Assembly (NCBI RefSeq): GCF_016406145.1
Contig: NZ_CP066306.1
Span: 3,348,001 to 3,412,000 of the forward strand
Direction of reading: 5' to 3'
Length of the DNA: 64,000 nt
DNA from: Pseudomonas putida
GTDB lineage: Bacteria; Pseudomonadota; Gammaproteobacteria; Pseudomonadales; Pseudomonadaceae
The position numbers and the translations under genes were made by a program. Of the stretch, positions 43,435 to 52,895 are shown piece by piece (position 1 is the stretch's first letter; each line of letters begins with the position of its first letter). The notes below the pieces were generated by a model. It was not told where the DNA came from and did no database searches. It saw only the letters and a list, made by a program, of their open reading frames with translations.

Positions 43435-45225
43435 CTAATCGCCAAGCGCCACGCCTTCGCGCCGCGGGTCGGCTCCACCCGCCCAGCCTGGGCCGGTACG
43501 CTGGATGATCTGCATGCCGCTGGTCATGGTCATGGGCGTCACCTCATGGCCCCAGGCCGCCAATTGCCGGACCAGCGCCGGGCTGGTCAGCCCGGCTTCC
43601 ACTTCGGTACCGGCGTTGCGGCTGCCGAAGTTGGGCAGGTTGCTGGCCTGTTGTGGGTCGAGCCGCCAGTCCAGCAAACCCACCAGCGCCTTGTTGACGT
43701 AGCCGATGATCTGCGAGCCACCGGGTGATCCGAGGCTGGCCACCAGTTCCCCGGACGCCTGCGAAAACACCAGGGTCGGGGCCATCGCCGACAACGGCCG
43801 CTTGCCCGGTTCAACCCGGTTGGCAACGAGCTTGCCCTTCTCCTGTGGGATGAAGGAAAAGTCGGTCAACTGATTGTTCAGCAGGAAGCCCTTGACCATC
43901 AGATGCGAACCGAATGCAGCCTCTACCGAAGTGGTCATGGCCAGCGCCTGACCGCTGTCATCCACCGCCGAAAGGTGCGAGGTGGAAATGCGCAACGGCG
44001 AGCGGTCCGGGGCCAAGGCCAGGTCCGCGCCCTGCGGCTTGCCCGGTCGCGCATGTTTCATGCTGAAGTCGCCGATCAGCTCGGCCCGCCCGGCCAGGTA
44101 CGCCGGGGCGGTCAATGCCTTGAGCGGTATCGGCACATAGTCGCTGTCGGCCAGGTACTGGGCACGATCGGCGTAGGCCAGCCGTTCGGCCTCGGCAATC
44201 AGGTGAACGGCCAGCGGCGCAGGCTCAAGGCCTGCCGGCGAAGCACTGACGCTGGGCGGTAGCTTCGCAAGGTCGCGTTGTGGCATGGCGTGCTGCAGCG
44301 CCTCGAGGATGCCCAAGGTCTGCAGCACGGTCACTGCACCTGAAGATGGCGGCGGCATGCCGCAGATCTGCCAGGCCTTGTAAGGGCCGCATAACGGCGT
44401 GCGCTCCTTGGCCTGGTACTGGCGCAAATCCTCCAGTGACAGGAGCCCGGCATTGGCATGCCCCTGTACCTGGGCGACGATCGCTTCGGCAATTTCACCG
44501 GTATAGAACGCATCAATGCCCTGTTGCGCGATGCGTTCGAAGGTATGGGCAAGTTCGGGGTTGCGTAGCAGCGTTCCCACCGCCAGCGGCTGGCCATGCT
44601 CATCCAGGAAATAGCGGGCCATGGTGGGTGAATCGGCGATGAAAGGGTCACCCGCCAGCAACGCGTGCAGGCGCTCGGACACAGGGAAACCACTGCGTGC
44701 CAAGGCAATAGCCGGCGCGAACAGTTGACGCCACGGTAGCTTGCCATGTTGCTCGTGCGCCATTTTCAAGGCACGCAGCACCCCTGGTACGCCTACCGAG
44801 CGCCCGCCGATCTGCGCTGCCCGGAATGGCATCGGGGTGCCGTCCGGTTGCAGGAACAGCGTTTGGGTGACGGCTGCCGGCGCGGTCTCGCGCCCGTCGA
44901 ATGCCTGTACCCGTTTGCCGTCCCAGTACAGGATGAACGCCCCACCGCCAATGCCGCTGGACTGCGGCTCGACCAGGGTGAGCACCATCTGCATGGCAAT
45001 TGCCGCATCGATGGCACTGCCACCGGCGCGCAGCATCGCCCGCCCGGCTTCGCTGGCCAGCGGATTGGCAGCCGCCACCATGTGCCGGTTGGCGTGAACC
45101 GGTTGCAGGCCGGAGCGGTAACCTGACCCTAGCTCCGGGGGCGCGGGCAGCGGCTGGTCGGCCCAAGCCCATTGGCTGGCCAGGGCAAGGCACAGGGGGC
45201 TGATCAATTGTGTTGGCGATGGCAT
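43435..45225 (-). CDS. ggt: Gamma-glutamyltransferase (GGT)
   Basis: This 596-aa periplasmic Ntn-hydrolase precursor has a signal peptide (MPSPTQLISPLCLALASQWAWA). The large-subunit part includes MVAAANPLASEAGRAMLRAGGSAIDA and SSGIGGGAFILYWDG. The autoprocessing site is at Thr of STSHLSAVDDSG (TSH-S form of the E. coli TTHYSVVD). The small subunit contains LLNNQLTDFSF, PGKRPLSAMAPTLV and LGSPGGSQII. It cleaves or transfers the gamma-glutamyl group of glutathione and related peptides. I chose the start at 45225 for the signal peptide; an ATG at 45249 is also possible. Confidence 0.85.
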   Translation of the reverse strand: MPSPTQLISPLCLALASQWAWADQPLPAPPELGSGYRSGLQPVHANRHMVAAANPLASEAGRAMLRAGGSAIDAAIAMQMVLTLVEPQSSGIGGGAFILYWDGKRVQAFDGRETAPAAVTQTLFLQPDGTPMPFRAAQIGGRSVGVPGVLRALKMAHEQHGKLPWRQLFAPAIALARSGFPVSERLHALLAGDPFIADSPTMARYFLDEHGQPLAVGTLLRNPELAHTFERIAQQGIDAFYTGEIAEAIVAQVQGHANAGLLSLEDLRQYQAKERTPLCGPYKAWQICGMPPPSSGAVTVLQTLGILEALQHAMPQRDLAKLPPSVSASPAGLEPAPLAVHLIAEAERLAYADRAQYLADSDYVPIPLKALTAPAYLAGRAELIGDFSMKHARPGKPQGADLALAPDRSPLRISTSHLSAVDDSGQALAMTTSVEAAFGSHLMVKGFLLNNQLTDFSFIPQEKGKLVANRVEPGKRPLSAMAPTLVFSQASGELVASLGSPGGSQIIGYVNKALVGLLDWRLDPQQASNLPNFGSRNAGTEVEAGLTSPALVRQLAAWGHEVTPMTMTSGMQIIQRTGPGWAGGADPRREGVALGD

Positions 45226-45676
45226 TGGTGGCGTCCTGTCGAAGTGCATGCCTTGGGCGCCCAACATAAACCAGGCCATGTACTGCGCAAAGCGCCGTGG
45301 CACCACCTGGACATTCAATGCAGAATTTTTCGTATACAAAAATGAACATTTCTGGTTACATCAACCCGCGCCTACGACAGTGGTAATCGCCGCTGCGTAT
45401 TGCGACAGGCTAAAGCCATGCATTACCGCTATCTGCTCATTCACTTCGAGCGCCCTCTGCGAATCGACGCATTCGCCGTTCACCCGTTGCCCTATGCACC
45501 CATCCGCCGTCTCGCGCCTGGTCTTTGTGACTTAGCGGTGTCGGCACGTGCGCGGCTGCGCTGACTGGCCCTGCTGCCCACTCCGTGTTTTCCACACCGA
45601 GCCTGGTTGCCCTCGAGAAAAAACCAGGTGTCCGCACTGACGAATTGCGCCCCGCCCTTCGCGGGAAGGAATACCT
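45226..45676. other. Divergent intergenic region, 451 bp
   Basis: The region separates the glutamyltransferase and 8-oxoguanine deaminase genes and should contain both promoters. It is AT-rich at 45310-45350 (GAATTTTTCGTATAC). An inverted repeat CCTGGTT (45602-45608) / AACCAGG (45622-45628), 49 bases before the deaminase ATG, may be an operator or hairpin. No convincing small gene or known riboswitch was seen. Confidence 0.45.
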
Positions 45677-47035
45677 ATGCCCAAGACTTTGCTGATAAAG
45701 AACGCCGAACTGCTGGTGACGATGGACGGCGAGCGCCGCGAGATCAGACGCGGCGGCCTGTTCATAGAAGACAACCTGATCAAGCAGGTTGGCCCCAGCG
45801 ACGAGCTGCCCCAGCACGCCGACGAGATTCTGGACATGACCGGCAAGGTGGTCATCCCGGGGCTGGTCAACACCCACCATCACATGTATCAAAGCCTCAC
45901 CCGCGTGGTCCCGGCGGCCCAGGACGGTGAGCTGTTCAACTGGCTGACCAACCTTTACCCGATCTGGGCACGGTTGACGCCCGAAATGATCGCGGTATCG
46001 ACGCAGACCGCGATGGCCGAACTGATTCTCTCCGGCTGCACCACCTCCAGCGACCACCTGTACATCTACCCCAATGGCTGCAAGCTCGACGACAGCATCC
46101 ACGCCGCCGGGGAAATCGGCATGCGTTTCCATGCCGCACGCGGCAGCATGAGCGTAGGGCGCAGCCAAGGCGGGCTGCCGCCAGACTCGGTGGTGGAAAA
46201 GGAAAGCGACATACTCAAGGAGTCGCAGCGCCTGATCGAGGACTACCACGACGCCAGCCATGGCTCGATGCTGCGCGTGGTCGTGGCGCCCTGCTCGCCG
46301 TTCTCGGTCAGCCGCGACCTGATGCGTGAAGCGGCGGTGCTGGCACGCAATTACGGGGTTTCGCTGCACACCCACTTGGCTGAAAACGTCAACGATATCG
46401 CTTACAGCCGCGAAAAGTTCGGCATGACACCTGCCGAATACGCCGAGGACCTGGGCTGGGTCGGCCACGATGTGTGGCACGCGCACTGCGTGCAACTCGA
46501 CCAGCACGGCATCGAGCTGTTCGCCCGTACCGGCACCGGTGTGGCCCACTGCCCGTGCTCGAACATGCGCCTGGCTTCGGGTATTGCACCGATCCGCAAG
46601 ATGCGCGACCACGGGGTGCCCGTGGGCCTGGGCGTCGATGGCTCGGCCTCCAACGATGGCGCCAGCATGATCGGTGAAGTGCGCCAGGCGCTGCTGCTGC
46701 AGCGTGTCGGCTTCGGCCCCGACGCGATGACCGCACGCGAAGCGCTGGAAATCGCCACCCTCGGCGGTGCCAAGGTGCTCAACCGTAATGACATCGGCGC
46801 CTTGGCGCCGGGCATGGTCGCCGACTTCGTCGCCTTCGACCTCGGCCATGTCGCCTACGCAGGCGCCCACCACGACCCGCTTGCGGCCTTGGTGTTCTGC
46901 ACCCCGACCCAGGTCGACACCAGCGTGATAAACGGCCGCGTAGTGGTAAAGGACGGCCGCATCACCACAGTCGACCTGCCGCTGGTGCTGGAGCGCCACA
47001 ATCAGCTGGCCCGTCAGCTGGTGACCGGCGATTGA
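45677..47035 (+). CDS. 8-oxoguanine deaminase (amidohydrolase superfamily)
   Basis: This 452-aa amidohydrolase has metal ligands VNTHHHMYQSL (HxH type), HTHLAEN, WHAHCVQLD and the Asp of GVDGSASNDG. It matches the Pseudomonas 8-oxoguanine deaminases (P. aeruginosa PA0142 type), which convert 8-oxoguanine to urate and ammonia in the cytosol. That salvages oxidised bases. Other atrazine/guanine deaminase-like functions are possible. A GGAAGG ribosome-binding site precedes the ATG, and a strong terminator follows the stop. Confidence 0.85.
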   Translation: MPKTLLIKNAELLVTMDGERREIRRGGLFIEDNLIKQVGPSDELPQHADEILDMTGKVVIPGLVNTHHHMYQSLTRVVPAAQDGELFNWLTNLYPIWARLTPEMIAVSTQTAMAELILSGCTTSSDHLYIYPNGCKLDDSIHAAGEIGMRFHAARGSMSVGRSQGGLPPDSVVEKESDILKESQRLIEDYHDASHGSMLRVVVAPCSPFSVSRDLMREAAVLARNYGVSLHTHLAENVNDIAYSREKFGMTPAEYAEDLGWVGHDVWHAHCVQLDQHGIELFARTGTGVAHCPCSNMRLASGIAPIRKMRDHGVPVGLGVDGSASNDGASMIGEVRQALLLQRVGFGPDAMTAREALEIATLGGAKVLNRNDIGALAPGMVADFVAFDLGHVAYAGAHHDPLAALVFCTPTQVDTSVINGRVVVKDGRITTVDLPLVLERHNQLARQLVTGD

Positions 47036-47056
47036 TAGCGGGATGCAAGCCTGTAG

Positions 47057-47080
47057 AGCGGCGCGCAGGCGCCGCTTTTT
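47057..47080 (+). terminator. Intrinsic terminator of the 8-oxoguanine deaminase gene
   Basis: AGCGGCGC (47057-47064) and GCGCCGCT (47069-47076) form a perfect 8-bp stem with a GCAG loop, followed by a run of five T (47076-47080). Confidence 0.9.
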
Positions 47081-47102
47081 GCTGCCCTTGCACAAGGCAC
47101 TG

Positions 47103-47834
47103 TCAAAGCACCTTCACCGCCCGACCGATGAACTGCACAGGCCCGGTTGGGCGCCCGGTCGGCGAGCCGCCCGCTCTTTCCAGGGTCAATTCGAACAGTT
47201 GGTTGGGCTCCAGGGGAGGCAGGTCATGCGCGGGCACCCGATATTGCTCGCCAGGTTTGACCAGGCCCAGCGACAGTGGCGCCTGCCACTGTTCGCCCTT
47301 GGTCCAGAACTGCAGCACCTTGTCGCTCGGCACCGCGAACTGCCCCAAGGGAATCAGTTGAATGCTACGGGTATCGCTAGCCTGCACTACCCACCCGGGG
47401 GCACTGTCTGCCGGCGCAACCAGCACCACGAGGTAAGAAGGCTCCGGCGCCTTGGCGGTAAGCAGAGTGAAGGCTAACAGCAGGCTGGCAACCAGGCCTG
47501 CACCAGCCAGGCCCTGCCATAGCACAAGGCGATGCCACCAACGCCCTGACTGCGTTGGCGGCGCAATGCGCTGTGGCTGTGGCTGTGGCTGTGGCTGTGC
47601 ATCGACGCTGCGGCTGATCCGCCCCCACAAACGTGGGCTGGGCGCCAAAGGCTCAGCGAGTGCGTTCAACGCCAGTAGCCGCTGCTCCCAGGCATCCACG
47701 GCACCACGCAACTGCTGATCCTCTGTCAGGCGTTGACGCACAGCCTCATGTTGTTCGGCCGACAAGGTACCCAATACGTACTCCCCGGCCAATTCCTCAA
47801 GTGCGTCGGCAGTCTCGCCTTGTGGCTTCTTCAT
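47103..47834 (-). CDS. RskA-type anti-sigma factor
   Basis: This 243-aa protein has a cytoplasmic anti-sigma domain (LEELAGEYVLGTLSAEQHEAV), a flexible QPQPQPQP linker, one transmembrane helix (LVLWQGLAGAGLVASLLLAFTLL, about residues 103-125) and a periplasmic domain. That last domain has VVLVAPADSAPGWVVQA and LPPLEPNQLFELTLERAGGSP. It should hold the ECF sigma factor encoded just upstream at the membrane. The start overlaps the sigma stop as ATGA. The QP linker is encoded by a CTGTGG tandem repeat that could change length. Confidence 0.85.
   Translation of the reverse strand: MKKPQGETADALEELAGEYVLGTLSAEQHEAVRQRLTEDQQLRGAVDAWEQRLLALNALAEPLAPSPRLWGRISRSVDAQPQPQPQPQRIAPPTQSGRWWHRLVLWQGLAGAGLVASLLLAFTLLTAKAPEPSYLVVLVAPADSAPGWVVQASDTRSIQLIPLGQFAVPSDKVLQFWTKGEQWQAPLSLGLVKPGEQYRVPAHDLPPLEPNQLFELTLERAGGSPTGRPTGPVQFIGRAVKVL
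47571..47598 (+). repeat. CTGTGG tandem repeat in the anti-sigma gene
   Basis: Four or more copies of the 6-bp unit encode the QPQPQPQ linker on the minus strand. Because the unit is a multiple of three, slippage would keep the frame and change only linker length. Confidence 0.75.
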
Positions 47835-48379
47835 CCCATGCACTCCCGCAACGCCTTCAGGCTGCGTTTGATCCAGGCTTTGACGGTACCCAACGGCGTG
47901 TTCAGCAACCCGGCGATTTCGGCATGGCTGCAACCGTCGACATACGCGTGCAGGATGCACAGCTTGCGTGAGGGTTCCAGTTGCTCGAGGCAACGGTGAA
48001 CCTTGGCCGAGTCCGCCATGAGATCCATATCACTCGCATAGGGCAGCGGTACTTGTGCACTGTCAAACGCCCCTTCATCCAGCACGACTTCGCGCCGGGA
48101 GTCGCGTATGTAGTTGAGCGCCAGGTGCCGGGTCACGCTATAGATCCAGCCCCGCGCAGAGCCGCGTGCAGGGTCGAAGCTGGCAGCCCCGGACCATATC
48201 CGAATGAAGGCATCGTGCAGGATGTCTTCTGCTGTAGCGTGGTCGCGGGCGATACGGCGCACCACGCCTAGCAGGCGTGCGCCCTCCTCCTCATAGAGTG
48301 CATGCAGCGCTCGGCGGTCTCCCCGTGCGCAGGCTTCAAGGCAACGCTGAAAGTCAAAAGGGGGCAAAGGTGAGTTCAC
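47831..48379 (-). CDS. ECF RNA polymerase sigma factor (SigK-like)
   Basis: This 182-aa sigma-70 family protein has region 2 (LLGVVRRIARDHATAEDILHDAFIRIW, then ARGWIYSVTRHLALNYIRD) and region 4 (LEPSRKLCILHAYVDGCSHAEIAGLLNTPLGTVKAWIKRSL). It lacks regions 1 and 3 as expected for ECF factors. It is coupled to the RskA-like anti-sigma gene. The inducing signal is unknown. The DUF3455 gene 105 bases upstream on the same strand may be part of the same regulon. Confidence 0.9.
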   Translation of the reverse strand: MNSPLPPFDFQRCLEACARGDRRALHALYEEEGARLLGVVRRIARDHATAEDILHDAFIRIWSGAASFDPARGSARGWIYSVTRHLALNYIRDSRREVVLDEGAFDSAQVPLPYASDMDLMADSAKVHRCLEQLEPSRKLCILHAYVDGCSHAEIAGLLNTPLGTVKAWIKRSLKALRECMG

Positions 48380-48484
48380 TGCAAGGTCAGCCCTATAGTC
48401 CCTGGACGGTTCCCCCAGCCATCGGGCCGGGGGGCTGTCGATCAGCGTAGACGCCAGTGGCTTACCTGCCTATGCGCACTGCCA

Positions 48485-49018
48485 TCATTTTGCCGCCCAG
48501 AAGATATAGTCAGCCTGGTAATCAACGATTTTGCGCTCACCTTTGTTTTGCATCGAGCAGGCAGTTGCCGGCGCAACACCGCCGCGGGTGGCCACGCGCT
48601 GGATATAGCTCACACCGGTCATGGCCCCTTTACCTTCGGCCGGGCTGGCCTGAACCAGCTGGTAAGGCAGGTCGCCCTTGGCCGCTGGCGCCACGGCCAA
48701 CTGGGTGCCGGTGACCTTCGAGCCGTCTTTGGCCTGCCAGGTGGCGGGCGGCCCGAAATAGTCACCCACCGCCTTGCCAGACCTGTCCTTGAGTACCGCT
48801 TTGGGGCCGACGAATGTCCACTCGGTCTGGCCGGGGGCATTGGCTTTGTCGCGGCATTCGTAGGTGACCTGGCCCACACCGACGGTTTCCAGCATGACGG
48901 TGTGGCCATCCGGAACCTTGACCGCGTCGGGCAAGGCGGATTGAGCGTGAGCGGCCTGGCTGGCCACGATCAGGACTAAGCCGCCTGTGAGCATCAGCAT
49001 GGTAACTGGGCTGTTCAT
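48485..49018 (-). CDS. DUF3455 family secreted protein
   Basis: This 177-aa protein has a signal peptide (MNSPVTMLMLTGGLVLIVASQAAHA). The DUF3455 body includes TYECRDKANAPGQTEWTFVGP, WQAKDGSKVTGTQ and GVSYIQRVATRGGVAPATAC. Two Cys residues (YECRD and TACSM) could form a disulfide. It is probably periplasmic. Its function is unknown. An AGGAG site lies nine bases before the ATG. Confidence 0.85.
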   Translation of the reverse strand: MNSPVTMLMLTGGLVLIVASQAAHAQSALPDAVKVPDGHTVMLETVGVGQVTYECRDKANAPGQTEWTFVGPKAVLKDRSGKAVGDYFGPPATWQAKDGSKVTGTQLAVAPAAKGDLPYQLVQASPAEGKGAMTGVSYIQRVATRGGVAPATACSMQNKGERKIVDYQADYIFWAAK

Positions 49019-49145
49019 GGTGCAAATCTCCTGGCGAGTAATCGACAGCGCGAAGTCGCGCTACCTGTAATACCCGCCAGGATGCAGATTGGATGCACCT
49101 CTGAAAAAAAATGTGCACCCACCTGCCCGTTACCCGGCTGGCCTA

Positions 49146-50510
49146 TCAGCCAACTTGGGCCGGTGCAGCCTTGGCTGCCTTGCGCAGGCTCCACACACCC
49201 CAAGTCAGGCCGATCACAGCAGCAATGACCGAGCCCGACAGTACGCCAAGCTTCGCCGCGCCCAGGACGCCAGGGTCAGAGAACGCCAGGTTGGCAATGA
49301 AGATCGACATGGTAAAGCCGATGCCCGCCAACAGCCCGATCAGCGTGATGCCGTGCCAGGTAACGCCCGCCGGCAGCGCACACCAGCCCAAACGTACCAT
49401 CAGCCAGCTGATCGTCACGATACCCAACGGCTTGCCCAAGACCAGCGCCACAGCCACACCAGTCATCACCCAGTGAGGGCCATCGGCAGACAGGTCTACA
49501 CCAGACAACCCGACACCGGCGTTGGCCAGGGCGAACAGCGGCATGATCGCGAACGCCACCCAAGGGTGCAGATGGCCTTGCACGCGCAGCACGGGGGCTA
49601 CCAGTTCACGCTGCGCCACACGCAGGTTTTTCAGCGGGCTCATCAGTTCGCTGTCATCGATCTGCGGTGCCTTGGCGCGACCGAGCAGGTCGTCGGTGAA
49701 GCGGGTAACAGCCTCCAGCGGGCGCTCGCCCAAGGGCATGGCCCTGACCGGCGTCATCAGGCCAAGTACCACGCCCGCCAAGGTGGGGTGGGCACCGGTC
49801 ATCAACATGCCCAGCCAGGTGATGAACCCGGGGATGATGTAGGCATAGGCCGAACCGACACCGATCTTTTGCAGGCCGAGCACCAGCAGCAGGCCGATGG
49901 CGGCGACGCCGAAACCGCTGTAATCCAGGCCACCGGAGTAGAAAAAGGCAATGATCAGTACGGCGATGATGTCGTCAATGATCGCCAGGGCGAGCAGGAA
50001 CACCCGCACATTGGAAGGGATCGACTTGCCCAGCAGCGCCAGCACACCCACTGCAAAGGCGATGTCGGTGGCGGTGGGCACTGCCCACCCCTCTTGCGCG
50101 GGAGGCGAATGATTGAACGCCAGGTAGATGAGTGCGGGTACCACCACACCACCGACAGCTGCCGCCATCGGCAGCGTGGCTTGGCGCAGGCTGGACAGCG
50201 CGCCTTCATGGATTTCGCGACGGATCTCCATACCGACGACCAGGAAGAAGATGGTCATCAGGCCGTCGTTGATCCAGAAATGCAGTGACTGGGAATAGAC
50301 CAGGGAGCCGATACCAAAGCTTATCGGCGTGTGCCAGAGGGCGTCATAGCTTTCGGCAGCGGGCGAATTCGCCCAGATCAGTGCTGCAACGGCGGCGATC
50401 AACAGTACGACGCCGCTCACGGCCTCGATATGCAGAAAGCGTTCGAAGTTGGCGAATGCGCGTTGGGCAATTTGCTGGGCACGGGGCATTACGTGTTTTT
50501 GCATGGGCAC
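49146..50510 (-). CDS. nhaA: NhaA Na+/H+ antiporter
   Basis: This protein of about 454 aa has twelve hydrophobic helices and the NhaA features [38 protein letters not shown] and the ion-binding [18 protein letters not shown] (two aspartates equivalent to E. coli Asp163/164). It exports Na+ in exchange for protons at alkaline pH or high salt. Start choice: a GTG at 50510 has GGGAG five bases upstream, while the ATG at 50504 is 11 bases from it. Length is larger than E. coli NhaA by about 65 residues, but normal for Pseudomonas homologues. Confidence 0.92.
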   Translation of the reverse strand: MPMQKHVMPRAQQIAQRAFANFERFLHIEAVSGVVLLIAAVAALIWANSPAAESYDALWHTPISFGIGSLVYSQSLHFWINDGLMTIFFLVVGMEIRREIHEGALSSLRQATLPMAAAVGGVVVPALIYLAFNHSPPAQEGWAVPTATDIAFAVGVLALLGKSIPSNVRVFLLALAIIDDIIAVLIIAFFYSGGLDYSGFGVAAIGLLLVLGLQKIGVGSAYAYIIPGFITWLGMLMTGAHPTLAGVVLGLMTPVRAMPLGERPLEAVTRFTDDLLGRAKAPQIDDSELMSPLKNLRVAQRELVAPVLRVQGHLHPWVAFAIMPLFALANAGVGLSGVDLSADGPHWVMTGVAVALVLGKPLGIVTISWLMVRLGWCALPAGVTWHGITLIGLLAGIGFTMSIFIANLAFSDPGVLGAAKLGVLSGSVIAAVIGLTWGVWSLRKAAKAAPAQVG

Positions 50511-50904
50511 AAGAACTCCCGCACGGCGGCCCGACCTGCGTAGTTATTTAACCTGCGTCACTGCGTCATGCAGCTAGCACCCGCGTGCATTCTAACCAAA
50601 TGGCCTGCCCCAGTCATCCATTCACGGTCTCAAGCCGGCCAAGGCAGGTGAATGAACAAATCTTCATACAGGCTTTCAGCGCCCTGATGACGGGATGAAA
50701 CACCGGATGCCCGGTTTTACGCAACGCGCCTGCCTTGAGGTGCGGCCCGGGCACGCGTAGCATCGCCGCCCCGCATCCTTGTGGGAGCCGGCTTGCCGGC
50801 GATTCGAGTGCATGGCACTCGTCTACATCCATGTTGGCTGGCCTGGCGTAGTCGCCGGCAGGCCGGCTCCCACAGGTTCGCGCTCAGCCGATACATCACC
50901 GCCC
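50511..50904. other. Intergenic region, 394 bp, with an inverted pair of REP elements
   Basis: The region lies between the divergent nhaA and PBP2 genes. Its main content is the REP pair at 50780-50874. The rest (50511-50779) contains the likely nhaA promoter and no gene that I can support. Confidence 0.6.
50780..50874. repeat. Inverted REP doublet (REPIN-like)
   Basis: Arm 1 (50780-50802, TGTGGGAGCCGGCTTGCCGG...) is repeated in inverse orientation at 50852-50874 with one mismatch, enclosing about 49 bp. The loop contains its own hairpin, CGAGTGC-ATG-GCACTCG (50805-50821). Such doublets are mobilised by REP-associated RAYT transposases in Pseudomonas; no RAYT gene is in this window. Confidence 0.8.
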
Positions 50905-52797
50905 ATGCCCCAACCGATCCCTCTCAAGGACCACGAAAAGGAAAAACACCTGGTCAACCGCCGGCTCCTGGCTTGCGCTGCCCTGGTCTTCTGCCTGGTC
51001 GCCGTGCTGATCGGCCGTCTCTACGTGCTGCAAGTGCTGCAACACGACCAGCAAAGCGCGGTATCGGAAAACAACCGCGTACACGTCCTGCCCATCGCCC
51101 CCGAGCGCGGGCTGATCTACGACCGCAACGGCGTGGTGCTGGCCGACAACAAGCCTAGTTTCGACCTGACCATGACCCGTGAGCGCGCCGGCGACTCGGC
51201 CAAGGTGCTCGATACCCTGACCCAGGTTCTGGGTTTGGGCGAGGAGGACCGCAAGCAGTTCGACAAGGACCTGCGCCGTGGACGCAAGCCGTTTGAACCG
51301 GTCACCCTGATGGTTGGCCTGACCGAGGAGCAGATCGCCCTGGTAGCGGTCAACCAGTTCCGCCTGCCGGGCCTGGATGTAGAACCGCAGTTCATCCGTG
51401 AATACCCGCTTGCCGAGCACTTCGCCCATTCGGTCGGCTATGTCGGGCGGATCAACGAAAAGGAAGCCAAGACCCTCGACAGCACCGAGTATCGCGGCAC
51501 CCAATCGATCGGCAAGACCGGTATCGAACACTTCTACGAAAGCCGGCTGCACGGCCACGTCGGCTACGAGGAGGTCGAGACCAATGCCCAGGGCCGGGTG
51601 ATGCGCGTGCTCAAGCATCAGGCCCCTACCCCGGGCGAAGACATTGTGCTGAGCCTCGACGCCCACCTGCAAGTGGCTGCAGAAAAAGCCTTGGGCGACC
51701 GCCGTGGGGCGGTGGTGGTGCTCGACCCGGCCAACGGCGACGTGCTGGCGATGGTCAGCAATCCCAGTTTCGATCCCAACCTGTTCGTCAAGGGCATCAG
51801 CTTCAAACAGTACGCTGCCCTGCGCGATTCCATCGACCGGCCGCTGTTCAACCGCGTGCTGCGCGGGCTGTATGCACCGGGGTCGACGGTCAAGCCGGAA
51901 GTGGCCATCGCCGGCCTCGACAGTGGTGTGATCACTCCCGGCAGCCGGGTATTCGACCCCGGGTACTACGAGCTGCCCAACTACGAGCACAAGTACAGGA
52001 ACTGGAACCGCAGCGGCGATGGCTGGGTAGACATGTACACCGCCATCATGCGCTCCAACGACACCTACTTCTACGACCTGGCGCACAAGCTCGGCATCGA
52101 CCGTCTGCACGACTACATGGCCGAGTTCGGTCTTGGCCAGAAGGTCTCGCTGGACATGAACGAAGAGGCTTCGGGGTTGATGCCGTCTGCCCAATGGAAA
52201 CGCGCCACCCGCCGCCAGGCCTGGTACCCCGGCGAAACGCTGATCCTGGGCATCGGCCAGGGCTACATGCAGGTCACCCCGCTACAACTGGCCCAGGCCA
52301 CCAGCCTTCTGGCCAGCAAGGGCGTATGGCACCGCCCGCACCTGGCCTTGACCGTGGGTGGCGAAACACCGGTCGACCCGAACCCGATGCCCGATATCGT
52401 GCTGCACGACCGGCACGCCTGGGACCAGGTCAGCCAGGGTATGCAGATGGTCATGCACGACCCGCGCGGCATTGCCCGCGCCGCCGCCGCCGGGGCCCAG
52501 TACCGCATCGCCGGCAAGAGCGGCACCGCGCAGGTGGTGGCGATCAAGCAGGGGGAGCGCTACAACCGCAACAAGACCCTGGAGCGCCACCGTGACAACG
52601 CCCTGTTCGTCGGCTTTGCACCTGCCGAGCACCCGAGTGTGGTGGTGGCTGTGATGATCGAGAATGGCGAGGCCGGTGGCCGGGTGGCCGGGCCGGTGGT
52701 GCGCGAGGTGATGGATGCGTACCTGCTGGATGAACAAGGGCACCTGAAACCGCAGTATGCCGGTGGTGCAGTCTCCAAGCAGGTCCCGCACACCTGA
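50905..52797 (+). CDS. mrdA: Penicillin-binding protein 2 (MrdA-like transpeptidase)
   Basis: This 630-aa inner-membrane protein has one N-terminal helix (LLACAALVFCLVAVLIGRLYVLQV), a pedestal domain with APERGLIYDRNGVVLADN and a transpeptidase domain. Catalytic motifs are STVK (nucleophile Ser in YAPGSTVKPE), MRSNDTYFYDLA and KSGT (AGKSGTAQVV). It crosslinks side-wall peptidoglycan with the elongasome. No rodA, mltB or dacA gene is adjacent, so this is probably a second PBP2 paralogue rather than the operon copy. ATG 50905 starts MPQPIPLKDHEKEK. Confidence 0.88.
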   Translation: MPQPIPLKDHEKEKHLVNRRLLACAALVFCLVAVLIGRLYVLQVLQHDQQSAVSENNRVHVLPIAPERGLIYDRNGVVLADNKPSFDLTMTRERAGDSAKVLDTLTQVLGLGEEDRKQFDKDLRRGRKPFEPVTLMVGLTEEQIALVAVNQFRLPGLDVEPQFIREYPLAEHFAHSVGYVGRINEKEAKTLDSTEYRGTQSIGKTGIEHFYESRLHGHVGYEEVETNAQGRVMRVLKHQAPTPGEDIVLSLDAHLQVAAEKALGDRRGAVVVLDPANGDVLAMVSNPSFDPNLFVKGISFKQYAALRDSIDRPLFNRVLRGLYAPGSTVKPEVAIAGLDSGVITPGSRVFDPGYYELPNYEHKYRNWNRSGDGWVDMYTAIMRSNDTYFYDLAHKLGIDRLHDYMAEFGLGQKVSLDMNEEASGLMPSAQWKRATRRQAWYPGETLILGIGQGYMQVTPLQLAQATSLLASKGVWHRPHLALTVGGETPVDPNPMPDIVLHDRHAWDQVSQGMQMVMHDPRGIARAAAAGAQYRIAGKSGTAQVVAIKQGERYNRNKTLERHRDNALFVGFAPAEHPSVVVAVMIENGEAGGRVAGPVVREVMDAYLLDEQGHLKPQYAGGAVSKQVPHT

Positions 52798-52895
52798 GGC
52801 TGCCCGGCAGCTCATCGCTGGCACGCGCATAGTCACATTTCGGTCACCCTACCGTCGTAATCTGCCGGGCAACTCTGTGCCAAAGGTCGCCCGGC

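Noticed and set aside
45226..45676. Possible purine riboswitch before the 8-oxoguanine deaminase gene
   Set aside because: No purine-aptamer three-way junction or characteristic loop sequences were recognised; only one simple inverted repeat is present.
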